A stretch of 64,000 nt of DNA from Pseudopyrenochaeta lycopersici (Eukaryota > Ascomycota > Dothideomycetes > Pleosporales > Pseudopyrenochaetaceae), in contig NHZP01000015.1 in the NCBI GenBank assembly GCA_003313425.1, forward strand, positions 248,001 through 312,000, given 5' to 3'. Of the stretch, positions 46,383 to 57,649 are shown piece after piece; positions within the stretch are counted from its first letter, which is position 1, and each line of letters opens with the position of its first letter. Below the pieces are notes generated by a model. The model was not told where the DNA came from. It made no database searches and saw nothing but the letters and a program-made list of their open reading frames with translations. The position numbers were made by a program, and so were the translations under genes.

Positions 46383-46811
46383 TTAGCCCTCCTCCGCCTT
46401 CCCATCGGCCTCCGCCCCCATCTCTGCAGACTCCCCCATGTGCTCGTCCTGCTTCGAGGACTCTCCCGGATTTCCCTTAGTGTAGGCTCCTCCAGCCTGT
46501 TCATACTTTAATCTCGCGCTCCTTACTACTTCCTTCCTGCGTCGTCGGTACTGTGGATCACTCTTGTCTCCCCCATTCCAATCAGAAAAGGTCGTGCACA
46601 AGTTTCCTATACTGTAATTGGCTTCACATTTGGTGCAGTGTCCCATTGGGGGCGTAGCTTCATATCCTGGCCGTATAGTTGACTCGGACCACTGGGGCGC
46701 GGGACATGGAGGATCACATCGAATTTCAGTCCATCCCAAGCTGTTGTAGGGCTCATCCGTGATTGACATACAGGCAGGATTGGGGCAACCGTAACGCCAT
46801 CGATTGCACAT
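46383..46811 (-). CDS. Small Cys-rich MC-family protein, copy 1
   Basis: Single exon, 142 aa. The first ~62 residues carry the cysteine pattern shared with the proteins at 47614-48444 and 49211-49609: MC at position 2, CP at 9-10, a third Cys at 14, PY at 21-22, Cys at 32 and a C-x2-C pair at 59/62. Such CxxC pairs suggest zinc binding. The remainder is hydrophilic, basic then acidic (RRRRKEVV, EHMGESAEMGAEADG). No signal peptide, no TM. A cytosolic or nuclear protein is likely. I recognise related short MC-starting, Cys-rich proteins as common in Dothideomycetes genomes, but no function is known. Confidence 0.62.
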   Translation of the reverse strand: MCNRWRYGCPNPACMSITDEPYNSLGWTEIRCDPPCPAPQWSESTIRPGYEATPPMGHCTKCEANYSIGNLCTTFSDWNGGDKSDPQYRRRRKEVVRSARLKYEQAGGAYTKGNPGESSKQDEHMGESAEMGAEADGKAEEG

Positions 46812-47613
46812 TGTGTGAGTGTTGAAAGTTCAAGATGGCAGTTCTGATAAAGAAGATGTTAGATGCAATCTGGGCTGCTGTTGACAATGAATGTAGGTGA
46901 TAGGAGTTTGACAGTGACTATAGTTGTAAAGGGCTGATTCTCAATACGACTTTGAAGCTGTGGCTGTCTATGAGGAGGTAAAAGTACAAACTAGAATATA
47001 ATATATACTTGCACTGAACAGCTGACTCAAAGTGTACATTATGACTTGTTTAACGACTTGCCATTGCACGTAGCACCAAGGTCATAGACTTATCTTAGAT
47101 ACTTGATATGCTGACACGGAGCGTCTATTATAGGTAGCCCGCGCGATTTTTGTGGCAGCTGGGAGACGCTACTCCGTCTTATGGGGAAAATTGACTTACC
47201 AGCAGTTTAAAGAGCGTGATGAATTTAGCGGCAACGGATTTCGTAAGTCAGGATCTACAATGAAACCATATTGAATAAGCAAGAGCTGCACACCTGTGTT
47301 GAGTTTAAAGCCTCCAAATGACAAGTTTAGCAGGGTAAATCGTCTCACGCGAGTCTTCCGAGAATCGTACCAAGTAGGGTCACTGAATCATGGGTAATTT
47401 TCGCGTCTTCTTCGAAAACATTCTGGAATTGTGCATACACCTATATATTCGGAGTTTAAAAACAGCTGAGTTAAGCGCCGCTGGTGAAAATACCAATGAT
47501 TATCAATTTCGTGAAAGTAAATATCGCAAAGTACACATCAACAAAATGACATTTCTGGGTATAGATAGTGCAAGATTGTATCGCTTACTTTACTTTTTAG
47601 ATAAATATATGAG
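46812..47613. other. Intergenic, no gene seen
   Basis: About 800 bases between copy 1 and copy 2 of the MC family. A 75-codon plus-strand frame at 47390-47617 has no support. Confidence 0.35.
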
Positions 47614-48444
47614 CTAATATGGTAAAGCTTCCAACTTCCCGCAACCAACTACATGATTCTGCATCACAAGCCTAGTCCATGGTTTCGGCCTCACTAGAGT
47701 GCACGCATAGAGATTACCCTCGCCTAATGATTGGACTTCATCTATGCGAGCAGGGTATCCTCCTTGACTTTGCACGCCTACTACTACCGGGTCTACCCAG
47801 GCCAATGCTCTTGTTAGTACTTTGCCATTGGTAGGATAATATTTTAGTTCTGTACTCCCATCTGCTCCTACCGCTTCCACGAACATACTCACGTTAGCGA
47901 TACCTTTTTCGCCCAGTAACCCACTTCGAGAGGCTGCGTGTATGTCGTCTTCAATACCTTCTCTATATGGTAGTCTTGGGGTGGCTGGAATTGCCCTCAT
48001 GTTGCGGAATTTAGCCATTAAATCCTCTATGGAATCCTCAGCACTTATCGTCACTGTCTGGGTGGTTCCTCCTGACCCTTGTTGTGTTAGCGCCCTACCC
48101 AATGCATCGTTTCGCCGCCTGTCCTCCGCTTGCTGTTCATCGTACTTTGCTCTTCTTCGCGCATTGTATAAGTCTCTCTGTTTATCACTCGTTCGTGGAT
48201 CCTCCTCGTCATTTCCTTTTTTCCGTCTCTTTTCCTTAACTTCTTTGTCAATACAACCATTGCATTTCACATATTCCTTGGGGTCGCCTTTTTCGTATTC
48301 GTTGAATTCGAAGTGAGGAAATGGTGGGGTCTCTTCACTCCAATCTTCGCAGTATATTTTCTTCTTTTCGTTTGGTTGGTCGTTGTAAGGGTAGTGATCG
48401 ATGGTTCCGCATTTAGGACAAGCTTGCCAGATATACGTGCACAT
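47614..48444 (-). CDS. Small Cys-rich MC-family protein, copy 2 (long form)
   Basis: Single exon, 276 aa from the ATG at 48444; the frame is open further upstream (to 48495), but family alignment places the start at MCTYIWQACPKC. Cysteines fall at 2, 9, 12, 32, 61 and 64 and PY at 19-20, the same pattern as the neighbours. After residue 65 the sequence becomes highly charged (KEVKEKRRKKGNDEEDPR, RRRAKYDEQQAEDRRR; a coiled coil is likely). The final ~120 aa form a separate folded-looking segment (SMFVEAVGADGSTELKYYP, ALAWVDPVVVGVQ, GKLEALPY). No known domain recognised. The cysteine-rich head plausibly binds zinc. Confidence 0.62.
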   Translation of the reverse strand: MCTYIWQACPKCGTIDHYPYNDQPNEKKKIYCEDWSEETPPFPHFEFNEYEKGDPKEYVKCNGCIDKEVKEKRRKKGNDEEDPRTSDKQRDLYNARRRAKYDEQQAEDRRRNDALGRALTQQGSGGTTQTVTISAEDSIEDLMAKFRNMRAIPATPRLPYREGIEDDIHAASRSGLLGEKGIANVSMFVEAVGADGSTELKYYPTNGKVLTRALAWVDPVVVGVQSQGGYPARIDEVQSLGEGNLYACTLVRPKPWTRLVMQNHVVGCGKLEALPY

Positions 48445-49210
48445 ATTACTGTTGGAGCAGCATTCTTGACTTTGCGTTATCAGGTGCTTATGCAATTTTA
48501 CTTGGTTCGAGTTCTGCTGAATAGAGTATCATATAGTCGAGAAATGTAGTCATGCCGGAATTCGCAGGTATCAAATGCTGCACTGCTGTGGGCTTTCGCT
48601 TGTGAAGATGGCAATTGGAAACCAAAAGAACGTTGAGAACTCATTTTTCAGTAAATAGTCTCTGTCTGACGCACAAGCAGTTACATCGGCGCTCAGAAGT
48701 TGTGACTGATGATGTGCGTGATTGTCATCTGTTGTGTGCGGCTAGTTTACCTGTATAGTCATAATTTTGAATGAAGCACAATGGTTATTTGAAGCCATAT
48801 TCCATGTACCTGCTTAATTCAAACGTGTCATGACCTATACCAGTACTTCGCGTCATCACGGGAAGTATCAGCATCCCATACTGCATTTCATAGCCTGCAT
48901 CTCACGTATGCCATTAGCTTGTTCTATGTTCAAAATATCTGGTAGCTAGTATTCGTACCTTCCCAGCAGGCTCATATGCTGTAACGGGGGTAAATGTAGG
49001 AGCTTTGAAGATGGTCAAATAATCATTTTCAATAATGTGCTTTTAGGCTGATGAGAAAACGATGTGGGTTAGTCCTTGGCTAAGATAAATGCTAGAAACA
49101 CCAGTGTGATGACTTGGGGTTTCCAGGATACAGTCGATCTCAGGATCTAATATTTCCATGACCATGCCAATACTTCAGTGGAGTCTCCCTCCCTTCTATC
49201 TGACAAGTTC
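48445..49210. other. Intergenic, no gene seen
   Basis: About 770 bases between copy 2 and copy 3 of the MC family. No coding frame accepted. Confidence 0.35.
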
Positions 49211-49609
49211 TCAAGGTACAGCATCTCCACCTCCCCTTCCACTTCCCTCTCCGCTTCTGTTTGAATTCCCAATTTCACCGATACCCCATATTTTATGCAC
49301 CCTATGTCTCTGCCTTTCCGCCTCCACATCCGGCTCCTCCGGCTCCCACAGCTTCTTCTGCGTCCACATCATTATATCTCTGTAAACTTGCAGACTTGCG
49401 CGAGGCCATTCCATTCTATGGCTATTATGTGCTTCACACTTTCTGCAATCGACTGGTCCATTGAGTAGGGTGGGTGCAGTGCTATGGCCTTCGGCCTCGG
49501 GGTCGTCGCACTTCTCGAACTTCCAGTCCAAACCGGATGCATCGTCGTACGGTTCATGTTCGTACGATTTACACTTACCTGGACAGACGAGTCGATACGT
49601 GGTGCACAT
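49211..49609 (-). CDS. Small Cys-rich MC-family protein, copy 3
   Basis: Single exon, 132 aa from the ATG at 49609; upstream open sequence is AT-rich leader. Cysteines at 2, 9, 13, 34, 55 and 58, CP at 9-10 and PY at 20-21 match copies 1 and 2. The later part contains basic and Trp-containing segments (QVYRDIMMWTQKKLW) and ends in a Gly/Ser-rich tail. No signal peptide or TM segment. It stands about 1.3 kb from the start of the complete NLR at 50919, which is on the opposite strand. Confidence 0.6.
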   Translation of the reverse strand: MCTTYRLVCPGKCKSYEHEPYDDASGLDWKFEKCDDPEAEGHSTAPTLLNGPVDCRKCEAHNSHRMEWPRASLQVYRDIMMWTQKKLWEPEEPDVEAERQRHRVHKIWGIGEIGNSNRSGEGSGRGGGDAVP

Positions 49610-50918
49610 GCTTGTTTGTCGACAAAATGTGAATAAATGGAAGAAAATCTTTATGGTCTTCGTGGGGTTTCTCTGTTGTTGATACTGTTTCATGAAGTAA
49701 AAGAAGCCTTAGCTAGGGCCCTAGAACTTGTACATCTTTGGACCGCTGACATTCTGTAATGATTATGTAGTACCATGACTGACACCATTCAGACTTATGT
49801 GACTGTTATGATAACAACCACAAACACCGGAGTTTGACTTGGATAAATATTGAACGACCCTACGTCAGCCACTTTGTACTTGACTCTAGGACCTTTGAAG
49901 GCAAGATCTATCTCCCCTTTATTTTTCCTCCCTACGCAGTGAAGAAATGACCAGATCGGAAACTGTTGGCGGGCAGCAGGCAGGAGGAACTAGGTTGATT
50001 CCTATCAAATGAGACACAAGGGAACTATATACCCTGTGGATGCTTATATAACAGAGCACGTGAGGAGCTAACCGTGTTGGCTAACAGAAACTATGACGAG
50101 CGCTTAACCTCAAAAGCTTATAGATCGACGCATATATTAGCCCTTACTAAGAAATCTGTTCCAGTCGTCTGCTATTCCTAGTTTATGGTAAATACATCCG
50201 CGCTTTTGAACCCGCTAAGCTATGGCCATGGATGCTAGTGAAGTTTTCGAGGGTTATGTATTCAATTGTCGGCAGGTCGTCCGAACTGCGAGCACGGTTG
50301 GAGGCGCAGACTCAAAGAAGCGTCAACTTGTCTGCTCCACCTGCTCGATAATCTTTCAAATCACATTGTTTCCTCTACTCATAGGATATTTTACTGTTTC
50401 CACTAAGATTACAGCCACAATAGTTGTAAAAAATACACATATAGAGCGGGATGAGGGCCTTGTTTCCTATGATATAGGTAGAGTAGAGTAGCGAAAAATA
50501 CACCGTTAGGGCTCAGCCTATTGCTGATAATCTCTGTCCACTTGTTCAGACCCTGGGTATCTTGTGCCCTAATTCAGACCTCACACTCAAAGCCAAGAGT
50601 CATCAGTGAGCAAAAAGACGGCGCGCGATGGCAATGGAATCTTAAGATAATCAGGCATTCAATTACATGAATCCAAGTGGGGCGAAACATCAGGAAATTC
50701 GTGATATTTGTATACGGATATAGATACAAAGGTTAATCGACAGCAATAACTTTGATGACGAGGCTGAGCCACTCTCAGAATGATCCATGAAAAGCAGGTG
50801 CCGCAGCCGAGCTGAGCCTTCTTGAGCTGCCCACCCATGTTTTCCGCCAATCCTGCCCGCCAGCCTCATGCGTCTGTAACTGCGCTGCCTTGCGCAGCTG
50901 TCTCTCTCAACATTCGTT
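49610..50918. other. Intergenic, promoter side of the NLR
   Basis: About 1.3 kb between the divergent MC-family copy 3 and the NLR. Frames up to 89 codons occur with no domain. No transposon sequence was recognised. Confidence 0.4.
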
Positions 50919-53900
50919 ATGGCACAACCCAGCGCGACAATCGCCTTTGGTGACAGTAATCGCGGCTTTCAGGCAGGCATCATCAACGGCGATGTTCATC
51001 ATCATGCCCTATCTGGTAGGTTGGACGATGCCCCATGCTCTCCCGTACTAACGGGTATACCCCACATTAGAGCGACCAGAGACACCTCCGCGCCCGTCCG
51101 ACAACATCCCCTTCCGCCGCGACGCCGACTTTGTCGACCGCGGAACGCTACTTGACCAGGTCCACGCAAAATGCGCAGTGCTGGGGTCTTGGACAGCACT
51201 GGTAGGCCTCGGCGGCGTTGGGTGAGTATGCGCAGTGCACCGCAGCTGGCGCTGACGCCAAGGCAGCAAGTCGCAGCTTGCCATTGAATACTGCTACCGA
51301 GTCCGAGAAGAATCTTCAGACACATGGGTGTTCTGGGTACATGCCAGTAACGCTGCCCGCTTCGAGCAGAGTTATCGTGACATTGCAGACCGTCTTAGGG
51401 TGCGTGGTCGGCGCGACCTAAGGGCAAACATATTCAAGCTTGTGCATGACTGGTTGTGTAATAGCACGGGGAAAAAATGGATCCTCATTCTTGACAATGT
51501 CGATGATGCTAGCTTCCTCTCCGCAACGCAGAGCATAGGAAAGCGGGCTTCGAAGCACGACGCCGATGGCAGAGATGTGCGGCCTCTACGGGCATATATT
51601 CCGCAGAGCCAGAATGGGTCGATTTTGATCACAACACGGACACGAACAGCAGCGCTGGAGATGGTAGAGGAGAGCGATATTGTCGAAGTACCGCCCATGG
51701 ACGAGCCCGATGCGTTGGCACTGCTTGAGAAGAAGCTGAAGGCAAAGAGCAACGTCGATGATGTCGGGGAATTAGCGGCTGCACTGGAATACATGCCGCT
51801 TGCTATCGTTCAGGCAGCGGCATACATAACCCAGCGAGCACCGCGCTCCGTGCGCCAGTATCTAGAAGAGTTTGAGCAGAGCGATTGCAGGAAGACCAGT
51901 CTCCTGGACCGCGAAGCGGGACAGCTTCGCAGAGACCGAGAAGCTAAGAATTCTATCATCCTAACGTGGCAGATCTCGTTTGACCACATACGGCGGACCA
52001 GACCATCAGCGGCTGAGCTGCTCTCGCTGATGAGCTTCTTCGACCGCCAAGGGATCCCTGAAGCGCTGCTTCGTCGTCGTGAAGGACTCGTGGAGATCAG
52101 TCAAAAGTCGCATCGACAAGAAACTTCGGGAAAGCGGTATTTCAGGCAGCTTTTCCGTCTTGGTAGAAGCAGCGTTAGGGACGAGCAAGTGTCCAAAAAA
52201 GCAGAACGCCATAGCGAAGGGTTCGAGGACGACTTGGACATGCTAAAAAGCTACTCGTTTATTGCTATTGCGGAAGACGGGACAACCTTTGAGATGCATG
52301 CGCTTGTTCAGTTAGCAATGCGGCGGTGGCTAGGGACTAGCGGGCAGCTTGAGAGGTGGAAGCATCAGTATATCAGGGCCCTTGACCTAGCATTTCCAAC
52401 AGGAGAGCACCAGAATTGGAATAAATGTAAATCACTGTTCCCTCACGTGAAGTCAGCGCTAGTGCAGCAGCCTGAAGGGGACGTTGCCCTGTGTGAGTGG
52501 GCATCACTGCTGTATAAAGGAGCATGGTATGCATGGATGAAGGGGAGTGTGGCAGATGCGGAGAATATGGCTGTTGCGTCGATGCAAGTGAGAAGCAGGG
52601 TGCTTGGTAAGAAGCACATGAAAACATTGAGCAGTATGGATATGGCTGGCTTGACGTATATTCTTAATGGTCAGTGGAAGGAGGCAGAAGAGCTACAGCT
52701 GCAAGCGCTAGAGATACGGAAGAGAGTGCTTGGCGAGGAGCATCCAGACATGCTGACTAGCATGGCGAACCTAGCATCAACGTACAGTGATCAGGGGCGG
52801 TGGAAGGAGGCAGAAGAGCTAGAGGTGCAAGTTCTAGATATAAGCAAGAGAGTGCTCAGCCAGGAGCATCCACACACGCTGACTAGCATGGCCAACCTAG
52901 CGTTGACGTACAGGGATCAGGGGCGGTGGAAGGAGGCAGAAGAGCTACAGGTGCAAGTACTAGAGATACAGAAGAGAGTGCTTGGCGAGGAGCATCCAGA
53001 CACGCTGAGTAGCATGGCCAACCTAGCGTTGACGTACAGTAATCAGGGGCGGTGGAAGGAGGCAGAAGAGCTACAGGTGCAAGTACTAGAGATACAGAAG
53101 AGAGTGCTTGGCGAGGAGCATCCAGACACGCTGACTAGCATGGCCAACCTAGCGTTGACGTACAGTAATCAGGGGCGGTGGAAGGAGGCAGAAGAGCTAG
53201 ATGTGCAAGCACTAGAGATACGGAAGAGAGTGCTTGGCGAGGAGCATCCACACACGCTGAGTAGCATGGCCAACCTAGCGTTCACGTACAGTAATCAGGG
53301 GCGGTGGAAGGAGGCAGAAGAGCTACAGGTGCAAGTACTAGAGATACAGAAGAGAGTGCTTGGCGAGGAGCATCCAGACACGCTGACTAGCATGGCCAAC
53401 CTAGCGTTGACGTACAGTAATCAGGGGCGGTGGAAGGAGGCAGAAGAGCTGAATGTGCAAGCACTAGAGATACGGAAGAGAGTGCTTGGCGAGGAGCATC
53501 CACACACGCTGACTAGCATGGCCAACCTAGCGTTGACGTACAGTAATCAGGGGCGGTGGAAGGAGGCAGAAGAGCTAGATGTGCAAGCACTAGAGATACG
53601 GAAGAGAGTGCTTGGCGAGGAGCATCCACACACGCTGAGTAGCATGGCCAACCTAGCGTTCACGTACAGTAATCAGGGGCGGTGGAAGGAGGCAGAAGAG
53701 CTACAGGTGCAAGTACTAGAGATACAGAAGAGAGTGTTTGGCGAGGAGCATCCACACACGCTGACTATCATGGCCAACCTAGCGTTTACGTTGAAGGGCC
53801 AAGGTCATCAAGGCAGGGCGATAGGCTTAATGGAGGAATGCTTTCAGCTGCGGGAAAAGGTTCTTGGCCCAGAGCATCACAAAACAAAATCGTCGCTCGA

Positions 53901-53946
53901 AAGGTTGAATGAGTGGCGGCTAGAAAATGTGCATGTCAGCACTTGA
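50919..53946 (+). CDS. NB-ARC-TPR NLR with N-terminal RHIM/PP-like motif
   Basis: Three exons (50919-51015, 51071-51221, 51267-53946; introns 55 and 45 nt) give 975 aa. The first intron has a perfect TACTAAC branch point. Exon 1 encodes a 32-residue N-terminus with FGDSNRGFQAGIINGDV, which resembles amyloid-forming PP/RHIM-like motifs. Exon 2 carries the typical linker FRRDADFVDRGTLLDQ and the start of the P-loop. Walker A GLGGVGKS spans residues 78-85, with its codon for the last Gly split by the intron. Walker B-like WILILDNVDD is at 154-163. The winged-helix region follows, with an insertion of about 40 aa after RRREGL. Nine near-identical 42-aa TPR units (551-928) and one degenerate unit end the protein. 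Predicted cell-death receptor; the PP-like motif is expected to signal to a HELLP- or lipase-type effector by amyloid templating. All key motifs intact. Confidence 0.92.
51222..51266 (+). other. 45-nt intron splitting the NLR P-loop
   Basis: GTGAGT to AGGCAG. It splits the glycine codon just before the P-loop lysine (phase 2). The same position and phase are used in the NLR at the left edge of the window. Confidence 0.85.
52669..53802 (+). repeat. 9 tandem 126-bp TPR-coding units
   Basis: Nine units of exactly 126 bp start every 126 bases from 52669 and read GRWKEAEELQVQVLEIQKRVLGEEHPDTLTSMANLALTYSNQ with few changes. Unit 5 (53173) and unit 8 (53551) appear identical base for base. A tenth, degenerate unit follows. 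Confidence 0.92.
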
Positions 53947-54819
53947 AGGGAATTTATTCTTGTACTATATCAATTTTGCTTGTGACATCGTAACGTAGAT
54001 CACATCACCAATACCACAAACGGGATCGTTTGCATATCAATGTATTCTTGTTTAACTTGTCGGATCGAGTGCGGTACAAATATCAAAATAGATGAACTCG
54101 AGGGGGAAAACGAATCGATGCATATGCAATGTGCGTGATTATGCAATGTGTCTCGCTGTTGCTGGCGGGAAGAGTGACAGAGCCGCCCCGGTGCCATCAT
54201 CGTGAGGCGCCGGAACTTGCAATGGCTGTGAACGTAGAGGCTGGAGTTGATCAAAGTGGCTAGCTAACTAATTGAAACGGAGAATTGGTGATGATAGCCA
54301 GCGAAATTTGCCTCTTGTCTTAACTCATCAATTGCACTGATAAGGTAGAGGTCAGATTTCCCGTAAATGCTGTATTAACGTGGTACAACCCGAAGAATCC
54401 TGAGTGAAACGATGCAAAGCAGCCTGGAGCTATTTCGTCAACTTGCGTAGCTGATAGTACACCCTCCACTCATATATTCAAATCCCATTGATCACCTGTA
54501 CCTTTCTAACCACCTCACGAACGGGCCAGCTTATTCCATTGCGCAAGACTCTAGGCTATGCCACAATTGTTATTCCCAGGTTCACCATCAATGTTGAACA
54601 GACAATATAGAACAAGGAGAAAGGATGTATACTACGAAAACACCGATTAGCGGTACTTGCGCCACCAATCCCAAGGCTTGTGCAGTGCCATGTTTTTATG
54701 ATGAAGGACTGCTCATTAAAGGTGGGAAGAAACTCAGAAGAGATAAAGAGGTCCTTCATTTTGTGAAGATGATCGCACCGGGCCTATGCTAGACAATCAA
54801 AATGTCACTATAGCCCACT
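53947..54819. other. Intergenic, no gene seen
   Basis: About 870 bases between the 3' ends of two convergent genes. No accepted coding frame. Confidence 0.4.
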
Positions 54820-57649
54820 TCACGACGCAGCAAAATACCCATTCATCTCCATGCCCACAACCAACCTCTCCATCGAATCCTCCTCAGCCGTCCCCTTCCC
54901 TTTGCCATAGCCCTTCTTGCCGGTCAAGCCCCTGCACACGCTCAAGAAGACACGAATTTTGCCTTTGAGTTTAGCATGGAGGTCAACGACGCTTTCATCG
55001 ACCTTGGCATCTGGATTTTGCATTTTAGCGAAGAGCAGAATGTGGTCGAAGATTTCGTCGACGAGGGCCATGATTTTGCGCTGGCGTCTGCGGAGGAGGA
55101 GCGAGAACAAGATGCTGTCGAGGCACTTGTCGTGGGCGTCTCGCAGGGAGGCGATGCCCTCTGTGACGCGGGTACCGAGTTCGTCTGCTGCATCTTCGTC
55201 GTGGAGACGGGTTTCGATTGTGGTGACGAAGGAGTCGAATTCGTTCCAATGTTCTGCTATGCCGGTTTGGAAGACATATTTGGCGAGGACAGTAACAAAG
55301 TGGTGTGCTTCCAGTCTGAGCTGGCGGGACTCGAGATTTGAATAGTGCCGAGGAAGATGCGAGACTACGAACAGCATACGCAAGAGCCGAAGCAGAAACT
55401 TGAAGATGGTGTCGTATTTGTCTAGGGAGGCAGTCGTGATGACAAGGTTGAGCGGAGTTGGCGGTACGTATTGCAAACGAAGAAAATCAAGTGCTGCAAG
55501 GGCATCAGGATCCATCACCTTTTCCTGCTCAGCTTCCGTGAGGTTTCGAATGGCAAAGTTCAATTGTCCTGGGAGGTCATCGTTGTCTCTGCCATTCACT
55601 GCCTTGTTGGCCAAGCCGGCATTTCTTTCTGTCTGGGAAGAGTGATACAATACTGAAGAATAATAGCTCTCGCTCAGAACGCCCCGTAGTGCGAGCCGAA
55701 GCTCGGAGCTGGCAGGTGGCCAGGACGTCCTCGCGCCCAATTGCAATCCCATGTGTACACCACTGCGCATCTTCCCTTTGTGTCGCTCTGCGCTTTCGCG
55801 CTCCGGGTCAAAGAGCGCAGTTGCTAACAGCGAAGAAAAGACGCCATCGCCGAGTAGCTGGTACTGGCGCTGTAGGGAAAGATGGAGCCGCAGCTGATGA
55901 GATCGAAAGAACAGACGTACAGTTGCCGCGTTCACGAGCTTTGCCTGCGCCGCTATCAATGGGCGAAATGATAGTGCCGACGCTAACGAGAGTGGCGGAG
56001 AGAAGGTATCAGTAGGGGTCAGATCACTACCCTTTATGGAAGTTAAGATTTCGTCCAGGAGAAGATGAAGCTCGTCAGGCAAAGCATGCGAAGTGGATTT
56101 GGGTGACGCGTCCAACAGGCGTATAGAGTCCTCAAAGTATCTTTCGAGATCCTTCGCTTCCACGCGCATTTCCGGCACAGGGTCCTCTGTGGAGTGAGGT
56201 GGTGATGTCCGCGTCGCGATCGCTTCGCCACTGCTGAAAGTGAGTAGAGTCTGTCGAAGCCTTGTCTCATAATCCCTTGCTCTTGCTGCGATGGCTTCAA
56301 TATCCTGCCACTCGAAACCCCATTCCAGCCCTGGGGGTTGGACTGTCGAATTGTCGATGCGAGCGAGTGGATGCTCCGGATGTTGTGTTTTTAAGAAGCG
56401 GAGACTGTTCCCGGTCTCGAATATCATATTGCCATCTTCCGGTGTGATGAATCTCGGCATCGTCTCCGATCGGTAAGTAAATTCCAGTGATGCCGGCTCA
56501 GCTGAGGCGTCTTCGACTGCCACAAAGGTATCACGTTCCCAAATTGGCACGATCTGCTGCCCTTGTTGGATGCCTAGCCACTCGCCTATCAACTCTAAGC
56601 TTGGCGTGGCTACATGAGACAGGATTTGACTCGACAGTCGGCGAAGATATGTCTCGCCCTCCTCGAGTTCCAACAGGCGGTGATGGAGGATGGACGAAAG
56701 CTGCTCGTTTGTCTTGGCGTACTTCACCGCATCTACCATGTGCGCAAGATGGATGAGTATCTCACGAGGTTTTGAAAACTGGTGCTGGAGCTGAATGAGA
56801 GATGTGATGTCCACCGACTGTTTTCCCAGACTATCTTCCAAGGACGAGAGGATGCTGGAGATAGAAGTCGCCAACGCGACCTTTGCAGGAATGGATATTG
56901 CTGACGCGAATGTGCGTTCGGCGAATGACCTCAGATACAAGAACGTGTTTCCGGTGTGGGTGAATTGTGCAATCAGGCTTTTGGCAGCACGTAGGCTTAC
57001 ACCAGAAACACGCCCATCCAGCACAGTAGGCTCGAACGTCTTCAATTTTGCACTAAACTGGAACAGTATTGATGAACGACCTAGGCCTAGGTTCCAAAGT
57101 GATTGTAGCAACACATTCGCCTTGAGGACTCTCCCAGCGCCGACTATGCCGCCATCCTGCGTCAAGGCATTGTCGAAGGCGGCCGGGCCGCGCTCAGTAA
57201 TGTATGGCGTATTGCTCTCAACATGGTGTCCTTTCTCAAAAGATTCCCAGGTGTAGAATAAGACATCCTTGTTCGCGGGTCCTAGTTCGATTGCCACGTC
57301 CCAGATATCTTCCTCGGGCTCTAAGGGTGGCGTCTCCAGGGATATGGTGGATTCATCGAGGCTTTCAAGCTCTGGAAGCGGGCCGAACTCGAATGTTTCA
57401 AGGTCTGGAAGTCGCAACTCGCGATCAAGATTGTGTTTATGCGCATACGGGTGGTCGAATTTGATTGAGGGGACTGTCAACAATTAGGCTTGCTGGACGC
57501 GCTTGGAGAAATACGCGACCGAACCTACCGTCTAGTTGTAGTGGTGCAAACAGCGATGACTCGTATACATCAGTTTCCTCGAAGAGGGTAGACTGCTTCC
57601 ACAAGTGGTTACTACTAAACACATCGTGTATGGCATCGCCCTCATCCAT
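54820..57649 (-). CDS. Gamma-tubulin complex component, GCP6-like (Spc98 family)
   Basis: Two exons on the minus strand, 57529-57649 and 54820-57473, joined across a 55-nt intron (GTAGGT, branch CTAAT, GACAG), encode 924 aa. Exon 1 supplies the conserved N-terminus (MDEGDAIHDVFSSNHLWK...SLFAPLQL), and splicing joins it in frame to VPSIKFDHPY. The Spc98/GCP grip modules are visible as helical repeats: GNTFLYLRSFAERTF, ETYLRRLSSQILSH, then SYYSSVLYH, DALAALDFLRLQYVPPTPLNLVIT and the C-terminal HDKCLDSILFSLLLRRRQRKIM. The protein sits at spindle pole bodies and helps build the gamma-tubulin ring complex in fungi that have GCP4-6 orthologues. The GCP6 label rests on the N-terminus and long interdomain region; GCP5 is an alternative. 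Divergent with Eaf7. Confidence 0.86.
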
